Shown: in pieces, positions 7,924-16,116 of the stretch
Position numbering within the stretch: the first letter of the stretch is position 1
How the letters are laid out: each line of letters opens with the position of its first letter
NCBI RefSeq assembly: GCF_963662885.1
Contig: NZ_OY760055.1
Location: forward strand, 730,421-794,420
Direction of reading: 5' to 3'
From: an uncultured Pseudodesulfovibrio sp.
Lineage (GTDB): Bacteria > Desulfobacterota > Desulfovibrionia > Desulfovibrionales > Desulfovibrionaceae
Length of the DNA: 64,000 bases
Translations under genes and position numbers: made by a program
The notes under the pieces: model-generated
What the model saw: the letters and a program-made list of their open reading frames with translations, nothing else
Told to the model about the DNA's origin: nothing
Database searches by the model: none

Positions 7924-8660
7924 TCCCCATCCGCGACAACGTGCCGCGCGAGACCCGGCCCTATGCCGTGCTTTCGATCATCGTCGTCAATGCCGCGATC
8001 TTCCTGTTCGTGTTCAGCCTCGCGCCCGAGGCCAGGGCGAGGATATTCTATCTGTTCGGGGTGGTCCCGGCTCGGTTCTTCGAGCCGGACTGGGCGGCCT
8101 GGGCCGGGTACCCGGACACGCTGGGCTGGCCGTTTTTGACCTATATGTTTCTGCACGGCGGTTGGCTGCACATCATCCTGAATATGTGGATGCTCTGGAT
8201 CTTCGGCGACAACATCGAGGATGTCACCGGCCACGGCTGGTTCGTGCTGTTCTATGTGCTCTGCGGCCTGGCCGCCGTGACCACGCACATGGCCTTTGAA
8301 CGGGGCTCGCCCATGCCGGTTATCGGCGCATCCGGCGCTATCGCCGGGGTCATGGGCGCGTATATCGTGCTCTACCCGCACGGCAAGGTTTTGACCCTGA
8401 TACCTGTCTTCTTCTTTCCCCTCATCCTGCGTATTCCCGCCTCCCTGTTTCTGGGGCTCTGGCTGCTCATGCAGATTCTTTCCGGGGTGTACTCCTCGGT
8501 CCATAGTGCGCAGAACGTGGCCTGGTGGGCGCACGTGGGCGGGTTCGTCACCGGCATCATCCTGATCCGCTGGTTCAGAAGACCCGGCCGGTGCCGGTAC
8601 TGCTACAACCCGGACACCAAGGACTACGATCCCGAGGAAACGGAGCCGCCTGCCATCTGA
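7920..8660 (+). CDS. Rhomboid-family intramembrane serine protease
   Basis: Cuts substrate helices inside the inner membrane. The 246-residue protein has six or seven membrane segments; HIILN (His84, Asn88) marks the oxyanion region, GASGA holds the catalytic serine (138) and WWAHVGGF the catalytic histidine (205). All catalytic residues are therefore present. A cytoplasmic tail follows with a CRYC pair and an acidic end (DYDPEETEPP). The GTG at 7920 overlaps the stop of the fusion gene by three bases, and RDNVPRE is a common rhomboid N-terminus. The substrate is unknown. Confidence 0.93.
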   Translation: MIPIRDNVPRETRPYAVLSIIVVNAAIFLFVFSLAPEARARIFYLFGVVPARFFEPDWAAWAGYPDTLGWPFLTYMFLHGGWLHIILNMWMLWIFGDNIEDVTGHGWFVLFYVLCGLAAVTTHMAFERGSPMPVIGASGAIAGVMGAYIVLYPHGKVLTLIPVFFFPLILRIPASLFLGLWLLMQILSGVYSSVHSAQNVAWWAHVGGFVTGIILIRWFRRPGRCRYCYNPDTKDYDPEETEPPAI

Positions 8661-8690
8661 TAGGAGCGCGTCAAAGAGTACCGGGAGAGG

Positions 8691-9239
8691 CTATTGTCCC
8701 TGGAATCTTTCAGCCAGATCCCAGCGGTCCACCAGGGTGGCCACTGACGGCGGGACCAGGGACTGCCACTCGCCGCCATTGCGGATGGCCGCTCGAACGT
8801 CCGTGCCGCTGATGCCTTTCTCGCTCTCGGGCCGTTCCCACATGACGTGGGTGGCCAGGCCCAGGCTCTCGAACCGTTTGCGCTTCTCGCGCCCCCAGTC
8901 GTCATAGATGGTCAGGAAATAGACCGCGTCGCGCGGGGCGCAACCTTCGAGCAGTTCCGGGCAGTTGATCGGAAAGGGAATCACGGAAAAGGCGTGTCGG
9001 TCCACTCCGGCCTCCATCAGGGCCGCCTCAATCATGGCCTTACGTTCTTCATAGGAAAGGGGGTTGTTTTCCCTGCTGGACCGCTCCGGGTTGGTCGCCT
9101 CCTCGCGTATGGAGGCCGCGTCCGGGTTGGTCACGCCGATGATAAGCCGTTCGCAGAGCCTTTTCCCGGCCAGCAGATAGACCAGATGGTCGTTGTGCAG
9201 AACCTGGAACCTGCCGTGGATGAAGCCGAGGGGGTGCAT
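8691..9239 (-). CDS. Nicotinamide/nicotinate mononucleotide adenylyltransferase-like nucleotidyltransferase
   Basis: Probably joins NMN or NaMN to ATP to give NAD(or its acid form). The 182-residue Rossmann nucleotidyltransferase begins with GFIHGRFQVLHNDHL, matching the (H/T)xGH-type motif of this superfamily in the GRFQ form found in archaeal NadM-like enzymes, and has the C-terminal ISGTDVRAAI signature (ISGTxxR) of NMNATs. ATG at 9239 was chosen over GTG at 9245 because AGGAG precedes it by five bases. It starts two bases after the stop of the phosphoglycerate mutase gene, so it is in that operon. Other adenylyltransferase substrates cannot be excluded. Confidence 0.82.
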   Translation of the reverse strand: MHPLGFIHGRFQVLHNDHLVYLLAGKRLCERLIIGVTNPDAASIREEATNPERSSRENNPLSYEERKAMIEAALMEAGVDRHAFSVIPFPINCPELLEGCAPRDAVYFLTIYDDWGREKRKRFESLGLATHVMWERPESEKGISGTDVRAAIRNGGEWQSLVPPSVATLVDRWDLAERFQGQ

Positions 9240-9241
9240 GA

Positions 9242-10561
9242 TCACTCCTGAGGGTCGAGGATGAACGGGGGATGGTCGCCGGGCCAGTATTCCACCGGCA
9301 ATGGTGTGTCGCGAATACCTATCAGGCGGGCACGGTCGAGGTGGTTGAGGACCGTGAACAGAAACTCCCGGCCACGCATGCAGCCCAGCGCGCCTCCGGC
9401 CACGGAAACTTCGTCAAAGGCATCAACCCGGTCGCGGCGAACACCCTGTCCCGCGAACATCATGGGCACGGGTTCGCCCGAATGGATCAGCGTGCCGCAA
9501 CTCGGGGTGGAGTGATCGGCGGTCACGGCCAACAGCAGGCGTTGGTCGTCCAGGATCGCGTCGACCACCTCGTTGAGCCCCCGGTCCAGGGATTCGATGA
9601 CCCGGACTTTGGCTGCCGGGTCCTTGGTGTGGCCCGCCTGATCCGGTGTCTTGGTGTGGACGTGGATGAAGTCGTAGTCGGCCGCACGGTCCAGGGCCAG
9701 CCGGATGCGTTCCGCCAGGTCCGCGCCCGGATCGCCCGTGTCGCGCGCCTTGACGAAATCCATGCCCATGAATCGGGCCAGGCCCGCGTACATGGCCCCG
9801 GTCGCGATGGAAAGCCCCCGCAGCCCGTACCGTTGCCGCATGCTCGGGCAACGGGTCAGCCGCCCGGCGCGCTGTGTGACCAGCCCGTTGGCCGGAATCT
9901 GTCCTGCCTGCAACCGCTCGCGGTTCATGGGCAGGGCTGAGAGGATGCGGTGCGCCCATAAAAGATATCGTTCAAGGGCTGCGGCCGTGCGCTGCGCCAT
10001 CCGGTCCCGGTGGTCCTTGAGCGGCAAGGGGCGGGGCAGCAGTCGGCCGTCCACCATGGGGTTGGTGTCGGTGACGAAGGGGGAGACTTCGCCGTGCAGA
10101 ATCAGCACGCCGAACAGGCCGCCCACGGGGTGCAGAGTGGCGGTCACGCCGTCGTATTCGAAAGGCGGCAGCGCGTCGAACAGCGCCTTTGCCTCGTCGG
10201 ATGTGGCGGGTACCTTGTCATGGACCAGGGTCAGGCGGTTGGACGCGTCCGGGCCGATATGGGCGAAGTGGGTGAGCAGGGCCACATCCCTCGGCCCCAG
10301 TTCGATACCCGATCCCAGAGCCTCCAGCGCGCCGCGTCCGGGGAACTCGTAAGGCATGCCGCCGAACAGGGCGAAGTGGGCGTTTTCCGAAGGCAGGGGT
10401 TGGCCGAACATGGTTGCGTGGTACAGACCTGTCGCCGAGCGGGCGGCCAGTCGGTCAAGGCAGGGGGTGGCCGCTGCCTGCAGAGGGGTGCGTTCGTCAA
10501 GGCTGGCATGGGACCTGTCGCCCAGACCATCGAGAAGGACCAGAATGCATGCATCAGGCAT
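9242..10561 (-). CDS. 2,3-bisphosphoglycerate-independent phosphoglycerate mutase, archaeal type
   Basis: Interconverts 3- and 2-phosphoglycerate in glycolysis and gluconeogenesis. The 439-residue protein belongs to the alkaline phosphatase superfamily, short archaeal (ApgM) form: ILVLLDGLGDR at the N-terminus provides a metal-binding aspartate, LPSENAHFALFG carries the nucleophile region, HVHTKTPDQAGH and TADHSTPS supply C-terminal metal ligands. ATG at 10561 is preceded by CGGAG. Transcribed leftward with the adenylyltransferase gene; PHP-protein gene lies divergently. Confidence 0.88.
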   Translation of the reverse strand: MPDACILVLLDGLGDRSHASLDERTPLQAAATPCLDRLAARSATGLYHATMFGQPLPSENAHFALFGGMPYEFPGRGALEALGSGIELGPRDVALLTHFAHIGPDASNRLTLVHDKVPATSDEAKALFDALPPFEYDGVTATLHPVGGLFGVLILHGEVSPFVTDTNPMVDGRLLPRPLPLKDHRDRMAQRTAAALERYLLWAHRILSALPMNRERLQAGQIPANGLVTQRAGRLTRCPSMRQRYGLRGLSIATGAMYAGLARFMGMDFVKARDTGDPGADLAERIRLALDRAADYDFIHVHTKTPDQAGHTKDPAAKVRVIESLDRGLNEVVDAILDDQRLLLAVTADHSTPSCGTLIHSGEPVPMMFAGQGVRRDRVDAFDEVSVAGGALGCMRGREFLFTVLNHLDRARLIGIRDTPLPVEYWPGDHPPFILDPQE

Positions 10562-10580
10562 GTGAGACTCCGGCTGGTTT

Positions 10581-10595
10581 ATAGAAATATTCTAT
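10581..10595. promoter_or_regulatory. Inverted repeat ATAGAA-N3-TTCTAT in divergent promoter region
   Basis: A six-base inverted repeat with three-base spacer, 20 bases upstream of the leftward phosphoglycerate mutase start. Could be an operator, or chance in an AT-rich spacer. Confidence 0.3.
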
Positions 10596-10626
10596 GGGAA
10601 CAATGATTAACATATATACAATCACA

Positions 10627-10654
10627 TTGTCATGGGCAGGCGCGAGTGTAAAAT
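10627..10654 (+). promoter_or_regulatory. Sigma-70-type promoter of the PHP gene
   Basis: TTGTCA (10627-10632), 16-base spacer, TAAAAT (10649-10654). The -10 box ends only six bases before the ATG at 10661, so the predicted transcript start falls on or beside that codon. Confidence 0.55.
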
Positions 10655-10660
10655 GGGTTC

Positions 10661-11263
10661 ATGCTCATAGATCTTCACGTCCACTCCACCTGCTCTCCGT
10701 GCAGCATCCTCAAGCCATCGGAAATCCTGGGCAGCGCCCGAGCAAAGGGCCTGGATGCCGTATGTATCACCGATCACGACACCATGTCCATCCTGACACA
10801 ATGTCGGGAGGGATTCCAGCCCGATGGGTTGTTGGTCATCGTGGGCATGGAGTACACCACGAAACAGGGCGATTACCTGATCTTCGGGGACGTGGGCAAC
10901 CTGCCGCACGGACTCTCGGCCGAGCTCCTGCTCCCGGCCGTGCGTGACCTGGGCGGGGCGGCCATCTCCGCGCATCCTTGCCGTACCTGGCGCCCGGCCG
11001 ATCCGGTCATCTTCGACCAGGGATTGTGTACCATCGCGGAGGCGAAGAATGGGCGCAACACCGACGCCGAGAACGTCGAGGCCATGAGCCTGATCGGAGC
11101 CCACGGCATGACCGCCGTGGCCGGTTCCGACGCCCACGCCCTGGAGGAGTTGGGCCGCTGTCCCACGCGGTTCACCGTGCCGGTCAACTCCACTCGGGAT
11201 CTGATTGCGGCTCTGAACGCGGGGCAGTGCCATCCCTCCTTGGCCCACCGCTCGGCCGCCTGA
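10661..11263 (+). CDS. PHP-domain metal-dependent phosphoesterase
   Basis: A 200-residue PHP-domain hydrolase. DLHVHSTCS near the N-terminus, ITDHDT around residue 37, AHPCR in the middle and GSDAH near residue 155 give the expected metal-binding histidines and aspartates. Relatives include nucleoside 3',5'-bisphosphate phosphatases and histidinol phosphatase-like enzymes; the substrate cannot be assigned. No ribosome site is visible before the ATG at 10661, and a good promoter -10 box ends six bases upstream, so the message may be leaderless. Convergent with the BON-domain gene. Confidence 0.88.
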   Translation: MLIDLHVHSTCSPCSILKPSEILGSARAKGLDAVCITDHDTMSILTQCREGFQPDGLLVIVGMEYTTKQGDYLIFGDVGNLPHGLSAELLLPAVRDLGGAAISAHPCRTWRPADPVIFDQGLCTIAEAKNGRNTDAENVEAMSLIGAHGMTAVAGSDAHALEELGRCPTRFTVPVNSTRDLIAALNAGQCHPSLAHRSAA

Positions 11264-11290
11264 GTCCCTTTTTCCTCACCCCCGTTCCGG

Positions 11291-11848
11291 CTACTTGGGC
11301 GAAATCAGGAAGGACGTGACCTTGCGCACGCCCTTGACGCCCTTTGCCACCTTCACGGCCAGGGCCGCGTCCGCCTTGCTTCGGATCATGCCCAGCAGCA
11401 CCACCTCGCCGTTCATGACCTCCTGTTCGATCTGGGTTGAACTCAGATCCCCGTTTCCGATAAGCTCCGTGCGCACCTTGGCCGCCAGCTTCAGATCATC
11501 GGACGTCGTGTCGGTCTCGGGTTTGAAATAGTCGGTCACCCGCTTCGCCCCCTCGGTCCCCTTGGCCGTCTTGACCGCGAACGCCTGAAAGCTCTGGTCG
11601 TTGATCGCGCCCACCAGGTAGACGTGCTTCAGAAAACAGTACACATGGACCTTCAGAGCCATCTTGGAATCCTTGTCCGCGAGCTTTCCCTTGATGGACA
11701 GCGAGATCTTCTTGTCAGCCGCCTGATCACCCACGCTGCGTTCGTCCCGGGCGCTTCCGTAGATGGCTCCCCAAGGGGTCCAGGCCAGGGAGGAGAAAGC
11801 GAGACAGAGAATCAGCAGAGTTGGTCCGAGTGGTGTGTAATACCGCAT
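11291..11848 (-). CDS. Exported BON-domain protein (OsmY/DolP-like)
   Basis: 185 residues with an N-terminal signal sequence (hydrophobic TLLILCLAFSSLAW, about residues 10-24) so probably periplasmic. Two BON domains follow: about residues 45-110 (KISLSIKGKLA, VYLVGAI) and 120-182 (KLAAKVRTELIG, VVLLGMI, VRKVTSFLI). BON domains bind phospholipid and are found in envelope-integrity proteins. No lipobox cysteine is evident. It has its own upstream region shared divergently with the cbpA operon. Confidence 0.87.
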   Translation of the reverse strand: MRYYTPLGPTLLILCLAFSSLAWTPWGAIYGSARDERSVGDQAADKKISLSIKGKLADKDSKMALKVHVYCFLKHVYLVGAINDQSFQAFAVKTAKGTEGAKRVTDYFKPETDTTSDDLKLAAKVRTELIGNGDLSSTQIEQEVMNGEVVLLGMIRSKADAALAVKVAKGVKGVRKVTSFLISPK

Positions 11849-11913
11849 GGTTCCTCCTTGTCAGTCATGTGGATAACTCTGTGGAAAAAAGTTCGGTTTT
11901 CATTTTTTCCGGC

Positions 11914-11941
11914 TTGACACAGGGCAAAGGCATATTATTTA
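11914..11941 (+). promoter_or_regulatory. Promoter candidate for the cbpA-cbpM-clpB operon
   Basis: TTGACA at 11914-11919, then TATTTA at 11936-11941 (16-base spacing). The -35 is preceded by C as in heat-shock CTTGA boxes, but no CCCCAT-type -10 is visible, so the sigma class is uncertain. Confidence 0.45.
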
Positions 11942-11992
11942 TGGTAAGCGTTGAGAAATTGAAATCAGTCAGCATCAAGGAAAACGATTCTA

Positions 11993-12973
11993 ATGGAATA
12001 TAGAGACTACTACAAACTTCTCGGAGTGTCCCGCTCCGCATCCAAGGAAGAGATCGGAAAGGCTTTCAAGAAGCTGGCCCGGAAGTATCATCCCGACCTC
12101 AATCCCAACGACAAGGACGCGGAGAGCAAGTTCAAGGAGATCAACGAGGCCTACGAAGTCCTCAAGGACGAGAAGAAGCGCAAGCTCTATGACCAGTTCG
12201 GCTCCAACTGGGAGCATGGCCAGAACTTTCAGCCGCCGCCGGGCTACGAGAACATGAACTTCGGTGGCGGAGGAGGCGGCTTCGGTGGTGGAGCGGGCTT
12301 CTCGGACTTTTTCGAGACCATCTTCGGCGGAGGTGGCGGCGGTTTTCGCGGCGGCTTCCAGTCCGGCGGGTTCTCGCAGGGCGACTTCGGCGGCGGCTAC
12401 CAACGGCGTCCCCGTCGTGGCGCGGACTCCGAGGCGTCCTATGAACTGACCCTGGAAGAGGCCTATCAGGGCGGCAAGAAGTCCATCACCCTGCAGGAGC
12501 AGACCAGCGGCCCGGACGGTATTCCGCGCATGACCACCAAGACTCTGGAGGTCACGGTTCCCGCCGGCATCAAGGACGGCCAGAAGATCCGCTTGGCGGG
12601 CCAGGGCAATCCCGGCCTGAACGGCGGGGCCAAGGGCGACCTGTACCTGAAGATCCGGCTCATGCCGCACCATATGTTCAAGGTGTCCGAATCGGATGTG
12701 GTCCTCGATCTGCCGCTGTCTCCGTGGGAAGCGGCGCTCGGCACCACGGCTCGCATCCCCACCCTGGACGGGGCTGTCGAGATGAAGATTCCGCCGGGTA
12801 TCGGCTCGGGCAAGAAGCTGCGCATAAAGGGGCGCGGCCTCGGAGCCGGAGCCAAGAAGGGCGACCAGTACGTCCGCATCATGATCCAGGTGCCGGAACG
12901 GCTCTCGGCTGAGGAGCGCGACCTGTTCGAACAACTGCAGAAGGTCTCGGAGTTCAAGCCGAGAAGTTTCTAG
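11993..12973 (+). CDS. cbpA: CbpA-type DnaJ co-chaperone
   Basis: Stimulates DnaK ATPase and delivers unfolded clients. 326 residues: J-domain 1-70 with the HPD motif at 33-35, a Gly/Phe-rich linker of about 70-145 with several runs of glycine, then two C-terminal beta domains with a LPLSPWEAALG segment. The cysteine-rich zinc domain of true DnaJ is absent, which defines the class B (CbpA) form. Followed by cbpM (10 bases) and clpB, a classic co-chaperone operon. ATG at 11993 starts the canonical MEYRDYYKLLGV. Confidence 0.94.
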   Translation: MEYRDYYKLLGVSRSASKEEIGKAFKKLARKYHPDLNPNDKDAESKFKEINEAYEVLKDEKKRKLYDQFGSNWEHGQNFQPPPGYENMNFGGGGGGFGGGAGFSDFFETIFGGGGGGFRGGFQSGGFSQGDFGGGYQRRPRRGADSEASYELTLEEAYQGGKKSITLQEQTSGPDGIPRMTTKTLEVTVPAGIKDGQKIRLAGQGNPGLNGGAKGDLYLKIRLMPHHMFKVSESDVVLDLPLSPWEAALGTTARIPTLDGAVEMKIPPGIGSGKKLRIKGRGLGAGAKKGDQYVRIMIQVPERLSAEERDLFEQLQKVSEFKPRSF

Positions 12974-12983
12974 AGGTACGACA

Positions 12984-13319
12984 ATGACCACGAAGAAATT
13001 GCAGGAAATGATGATGCGCCTGCCGGGCCTGAATCTGCCCGAACGCAGCGAATACGTGGCCTGGGCCCAATTGGTCCAACTGACATCCATCGAACCGGCC
13101 GATATGAGCGAACTGGTCGATCTCGGCTGGATCAGCCCCAAGCGGACCGGTGCCGAGGAGTACCTGTTCCGCCTCAAGGACGTCTATCGCATTCACAAGC
13201 TCATGCGCCTGGTCCATGACCTGGAGGTCTCGGTCTACGGCGGGTCCATCATCGTGGACCTGATGGAAAAGATCGAAGAGCTCGAGACCGAGGTCGAGGA
13301 ACTCAGGAGGCTCGTCTGA
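12984..13319 (+). CDS. cbpM: CbpM-like chaperone modulator
   Basis: A 111-residue MerR-like helical protein lying between cbpA and clpB. CbpM binds the J-domain of CbpA and restrains it. The sequence has a winged-helix-like core (LVDLGWISPKR, YLFRLKDVYRIHKLMRLVHDLEV) and a C-terminal coiled coil rich in Glu and Leu (KIEELETEVEELRRLV). Assignment rests on length, fold pattern and position after cbpA. Start ATG 12984, ten bases after the cbpA stop, with AGAGG upstream. Confidence 0.83.
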   Translation: MTTKKLQEMMMRLPGLNLPERSEYVAWAQLVQLTSIEPADMSELVDLGWISPKRTGAEEYLFRLKDVYRIHKLMRLVHDLEVSVYGGSIIVDLMEKIEELETEVEELRRLV

Positions 13320-13350
13320 CCGACATATTTATAGAGGAGGTAACCATATA

Positions 13351-15948
13351 ATGGATATAAACACATTCACCCGTAAGACGCAGGAAGCCGTTTCCGAGGC
13401 CCAGAATCTGGCCATCCGGAGCGGTCACCAGCAGATAGATTGCGAACACCTCATGCACGCCCTGGTGGCCCAGGAAAACGGCCTGGCAGGGCAGATTCTG
13501 CGCAAGCTCGGCGTGGCCCCGGACGCCTACCTCGGCGCAGTGGACGCCGAGATCGCCAAGATCCCGTCCGTGTCCGGCTCGGGTGTGCGCCCGGATCAGA
13601 TCGTGGTCACCCAGCGCATGCAGAAGGCGCTGGTTGCCGCGGACGACATGCGTAAGCGCATGAAGGACGAGTACGTCTCCGTGGAACACGTTTTCGTGGC
13701 CCTCATGGACGAACCCGGCAACACCGGCATGGGCCGGGTCAACAAGCAGTTCGGGCTGGACAAGAACAAGGTCCTGAGCGCCCTGGAAGAGGTACGCGGC
13801 AAGCAGCGCGTGACCTCGGACAACCCGGAAGCGACCTACGAGTCGCTCAAGAAGTATGGCCGCGATCTGGTGGAGGAGGCCCGTTCGGGCAAGCTCGACC
13901 CTGTCATCGGCCGCGATTCCGAGATCCGTCGCGTGATCCGTATCCTCAGCCGCCGCACCAAGAACAACCCGGTGCTCATCGGCGAGGCCGGTGTGGGCAA
14001 GACCGCCATAGCCGAAGGGCTGGCCCAGCGCATCGTCAAGGGCGACGTGCCCGAGGGCCTTAAGGACAAGACCGTGTTCTCGCTCGACATGTCCGCGCTC
14101 ATCGCCGGTGCCAAGTACCGCGGCGAGTTCGAGGAACGGCTCAAGGCCGTACTCAAGGAAGTGGCCGAGTCCGCCGGGCAGATCATCATGTTCATCGATG
14201 AGCTGCACACCATCGTGGGCGCGGGCAAGACCGACGGTGCCATGGACGCGAGCAACATTTTGAAGCCCATGCTGGCGCGCGGCGAGCTGCACTGCATCGG
14301 CGCGACCACCCTGGACGAGTACCGCAAGTATATCGAGAAGGACCCGGCTCTGGAGCGCCGCTTCCAGACCGTGCTGGTGGAGGAACCCTCGGTCGAGGAT
14401 ACTATCTCCATCCTGCGCGGCCTGCGCGAGCGGTTCGAAGTGCACCACGGCGTGCGCATCGCGGACGGGGCCATCGTCGAGGCGGCGGTGCTGTCCAGCC
14501 GGTACATCACCGACCGGCAGCTCCCGGACAAGGCCATCGACCTCATCGACGAGGCCGCGGCTTTGATCCGTACCGAGATCGACTCCCAGCCCTTTGAGCT
14601 GGACACGGCCAACCGCCAGATCATGCAGCTCGAAATCGAGCGGGAAGCGCTCAAGCGCGAGACCGACAAGGCGTCGCGCGAGCGGCTGGTCGAGCTGGAG
14701 AAGAAGCTGGCCGAACTCAAGGAATCCCAGTCCGCCATGCTGGCCCAGTGGGAAAACGAGAAGTCCGGCATCGAACGGCTGCGCGCGCTCAAGGGCGAGA
14801 TCGAGGAGACCCGTCGCGAGATCGACGAGGCCAAGCGCATCCCCGACTACAACCGGGCCGCGGAGCTGGAATACGGCAAGCTGCCCCAGTTGGAGAAGGA
14901 GCTGGCCCAGCGCAACGAGGCTCTGGAATCCGGCGAAGGCCCGCGCATGGTCAAGGAAGAGGTCGGCCCGGACGACATCGCCCAGGTCATCGCAAAGTGG
15001 ACCGGCATTCCGGTTTCCCGGCTGGTGGAAGGCGAGCGCGAGAAGCTGCTGCGGCTGGGCGACGTCCTGCACGAGCGGGTCATCGGCCAGGACCAGGCGG
15101 TTCAGGCCGTGGCCGACGCGGTGCTGCGCGCCCGCGCCGGTTTGAAGGACCCGTCGCGGCCCATCGGCTCGTTCATCTTCCTCGGCCCTACGGGCGTGGG
15201 CAAGACCGAGCTGTGCAAGACCCTGGCCTCGGCACTGTTCGACACAGAGGACAACATGGTCCGCATCGACATGTCCGAGTACATGGAGAAGCACACCGTG
15301 GCCCGGCTCATCGGCGCCCCTCCGGGCTACGTGGGCTATGACGAGGGCGGCCAGCTGACCGAGGCCGTGCGGCGCAAGCCGTACTCGGTCATCCTGTTCG
15401 ACGAGATCGAGAAGGCGCACCACGACGTGTTCAACGTGCTCCTGCAGATCCTCGACGACGGGCGGCTGACCGATTCCCACGGCCGCACGGTGGATTTCAA
15501 GAACACCATCGTGATCATGACCTCCAACCTCGGTGCCGAGTACATGCTCGACGGCATCGACGCTTCCGGCGAGTTCAAGGAAGGCGTGGAGGAGCAGGTC
15601 CGCGAGGTGCTCAGACACCACTTCCGGCCCGAGTTCCTGAACCGCGTGGACGAGACCGTGCTTTTCCGGCCTCTGACCCAGGACCAGCTCATCGGCATCA
15701 TCGACCTGCTGGTGGCCGGTCTGCGCGCAAGGCTCGAGGACCGCAACATCGACCTGACCCTGACGGATCGGGCCAAGGCGTTCATCGCCCAGTCGGCCTA
15801 CGACCCGTCGTTCGGCGCGCGGCCTCTGCATCGCTATCTGAAGCACAACCTGGAGACCCCGCTGGCCAAGCGCCTCATTGGAGGCGACCTGGTTGACGGC
15901 CAGACCGTGACCGTGGACGAGCGAGAAGGGGAGCTGGTCTTCGCCTAG
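13351..15948 (+). CDS. clpB: ClpB disaggregase
   Basis: Hexameric AAA+ machine that works with DnaK to dissolve protein aggregates. 865 residues, full family length. Clp N-domain (1-145), first ATPase module with Walker A GEAGVGKT from residue 211 and FIDELHTIVGAG, a long coiled-coil middle domain (about 405-525, repeated Glu/Lys/Arg/Leu), second ATPase module with GPTGVGKTE from residue 612 and FDEIEKAH, and C-terminal domain. Ribosome site GAGGAGG-like (AGAGGAGGTAACC) precedes the ATG. A strong terminator follows. The complementary strand is open over almost all of this gene, an effect of codon bias. Confidence 0.98.
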   Translation: MDINTFTRKTQEAVSEAQNLAIRSGHQQIDCEHLMHALVAQENGLAGQILRKLGVAPDAYLGAVDAEIAKIPSVSGSGVRPDQIVVTQRMQKALVAADDMRKRMKDEYVSVEHVFVALMDEPGNTGMGRVNKQFGLDKNKVLSALEEVRGKQRVTSDNPEATYESLKKYGRDLVEEARSGKLDPVIGRDSEIRRVIRILSRRTKNNPVLIGEAGVGKTAIAEGLAQRIVKGDVPEGLKDKTVFSLDMSALIAGAKYRGEFEERLKAVLKEVAESAGQIIMFIDELHTIVGAGKTDGAMDASNILKPMLARGELHCIGATTLDEYRKYIEKDPALERRFQTVLVEEPSVEDTISILRGLRERFEVHHGVRIADGAIVEAAVLSSRYITDRQLPDKAIDLIDEAAALIRTEIDSQPFELDTANRQIMQLEIEREALKRETDKASRERLVELEKKLAELKESQSAMLAQWENEKSGIERLRALKGEIEETRREIDEAKRIPDYNRAAELEYGKLPQLEKELAQRNEALESGEGPRMVKEEVGPDDIAQVIAKWTGIPVSRLVEGEREKLLRLGDVLHERVIGQDQAVQAVADAVLRARAGLKDPSRPIGSFIFLGPTGVGKTELCKTLASALFDTEDNMVRIDMSEYMEKHTVARLIGAPPGYVGYDEGGQLTEAVRRKPYSVILFDEIEKAHHDVFNVLLQILDDGRLTDSHGRTVDFKNTIVIMTSNLGAEYMLDGIDASGEFKEGVEEQVREVLRHHFRPEFLNRVDETVLFRPLTQDQLIGIIDLLVAGLRARLEDRNIDLTLTDRAKAFIAQSAYDPSFGARPLHRYLKHNLETPLAKRLIGGDLVDGQTVTVDEREGELVFA

Positions 15949-15969
15949 AACGCATGATGAAGATATTCA

Positions 15970-16005
15970 AAGGCCGGTACCCGAACAGGGTGCCGGCCTT
16001 TTTTG
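15970..16005 (+). terminator. Terminator of the cbpA-cbpM-clpB operon
   Basis: Thirteen-base stem (15970-15982 with 15988-16000, one G-T pair), GAACA loop, T-run. Confidence 0.92.
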
Positions 16006-16116
16006 CGCTCTTTGCTCTGCTCGGGGAAATGCCCACTAGGGCTACGGCCAAGAACTCTCTTGACATCCGCGCCGTCTTTCCTGATGGTTGCGCCTTCAAC
16101 CATTATCGAGGTTTTC

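Noticed and set aside
13303..15846. An open frame of about 850 codons on the strand opposite clpB
   Set aside because: It mirrors clpB almost exactly and its predicted protein has no family features; it is a consequence of codon bias in a GC-rich gene.
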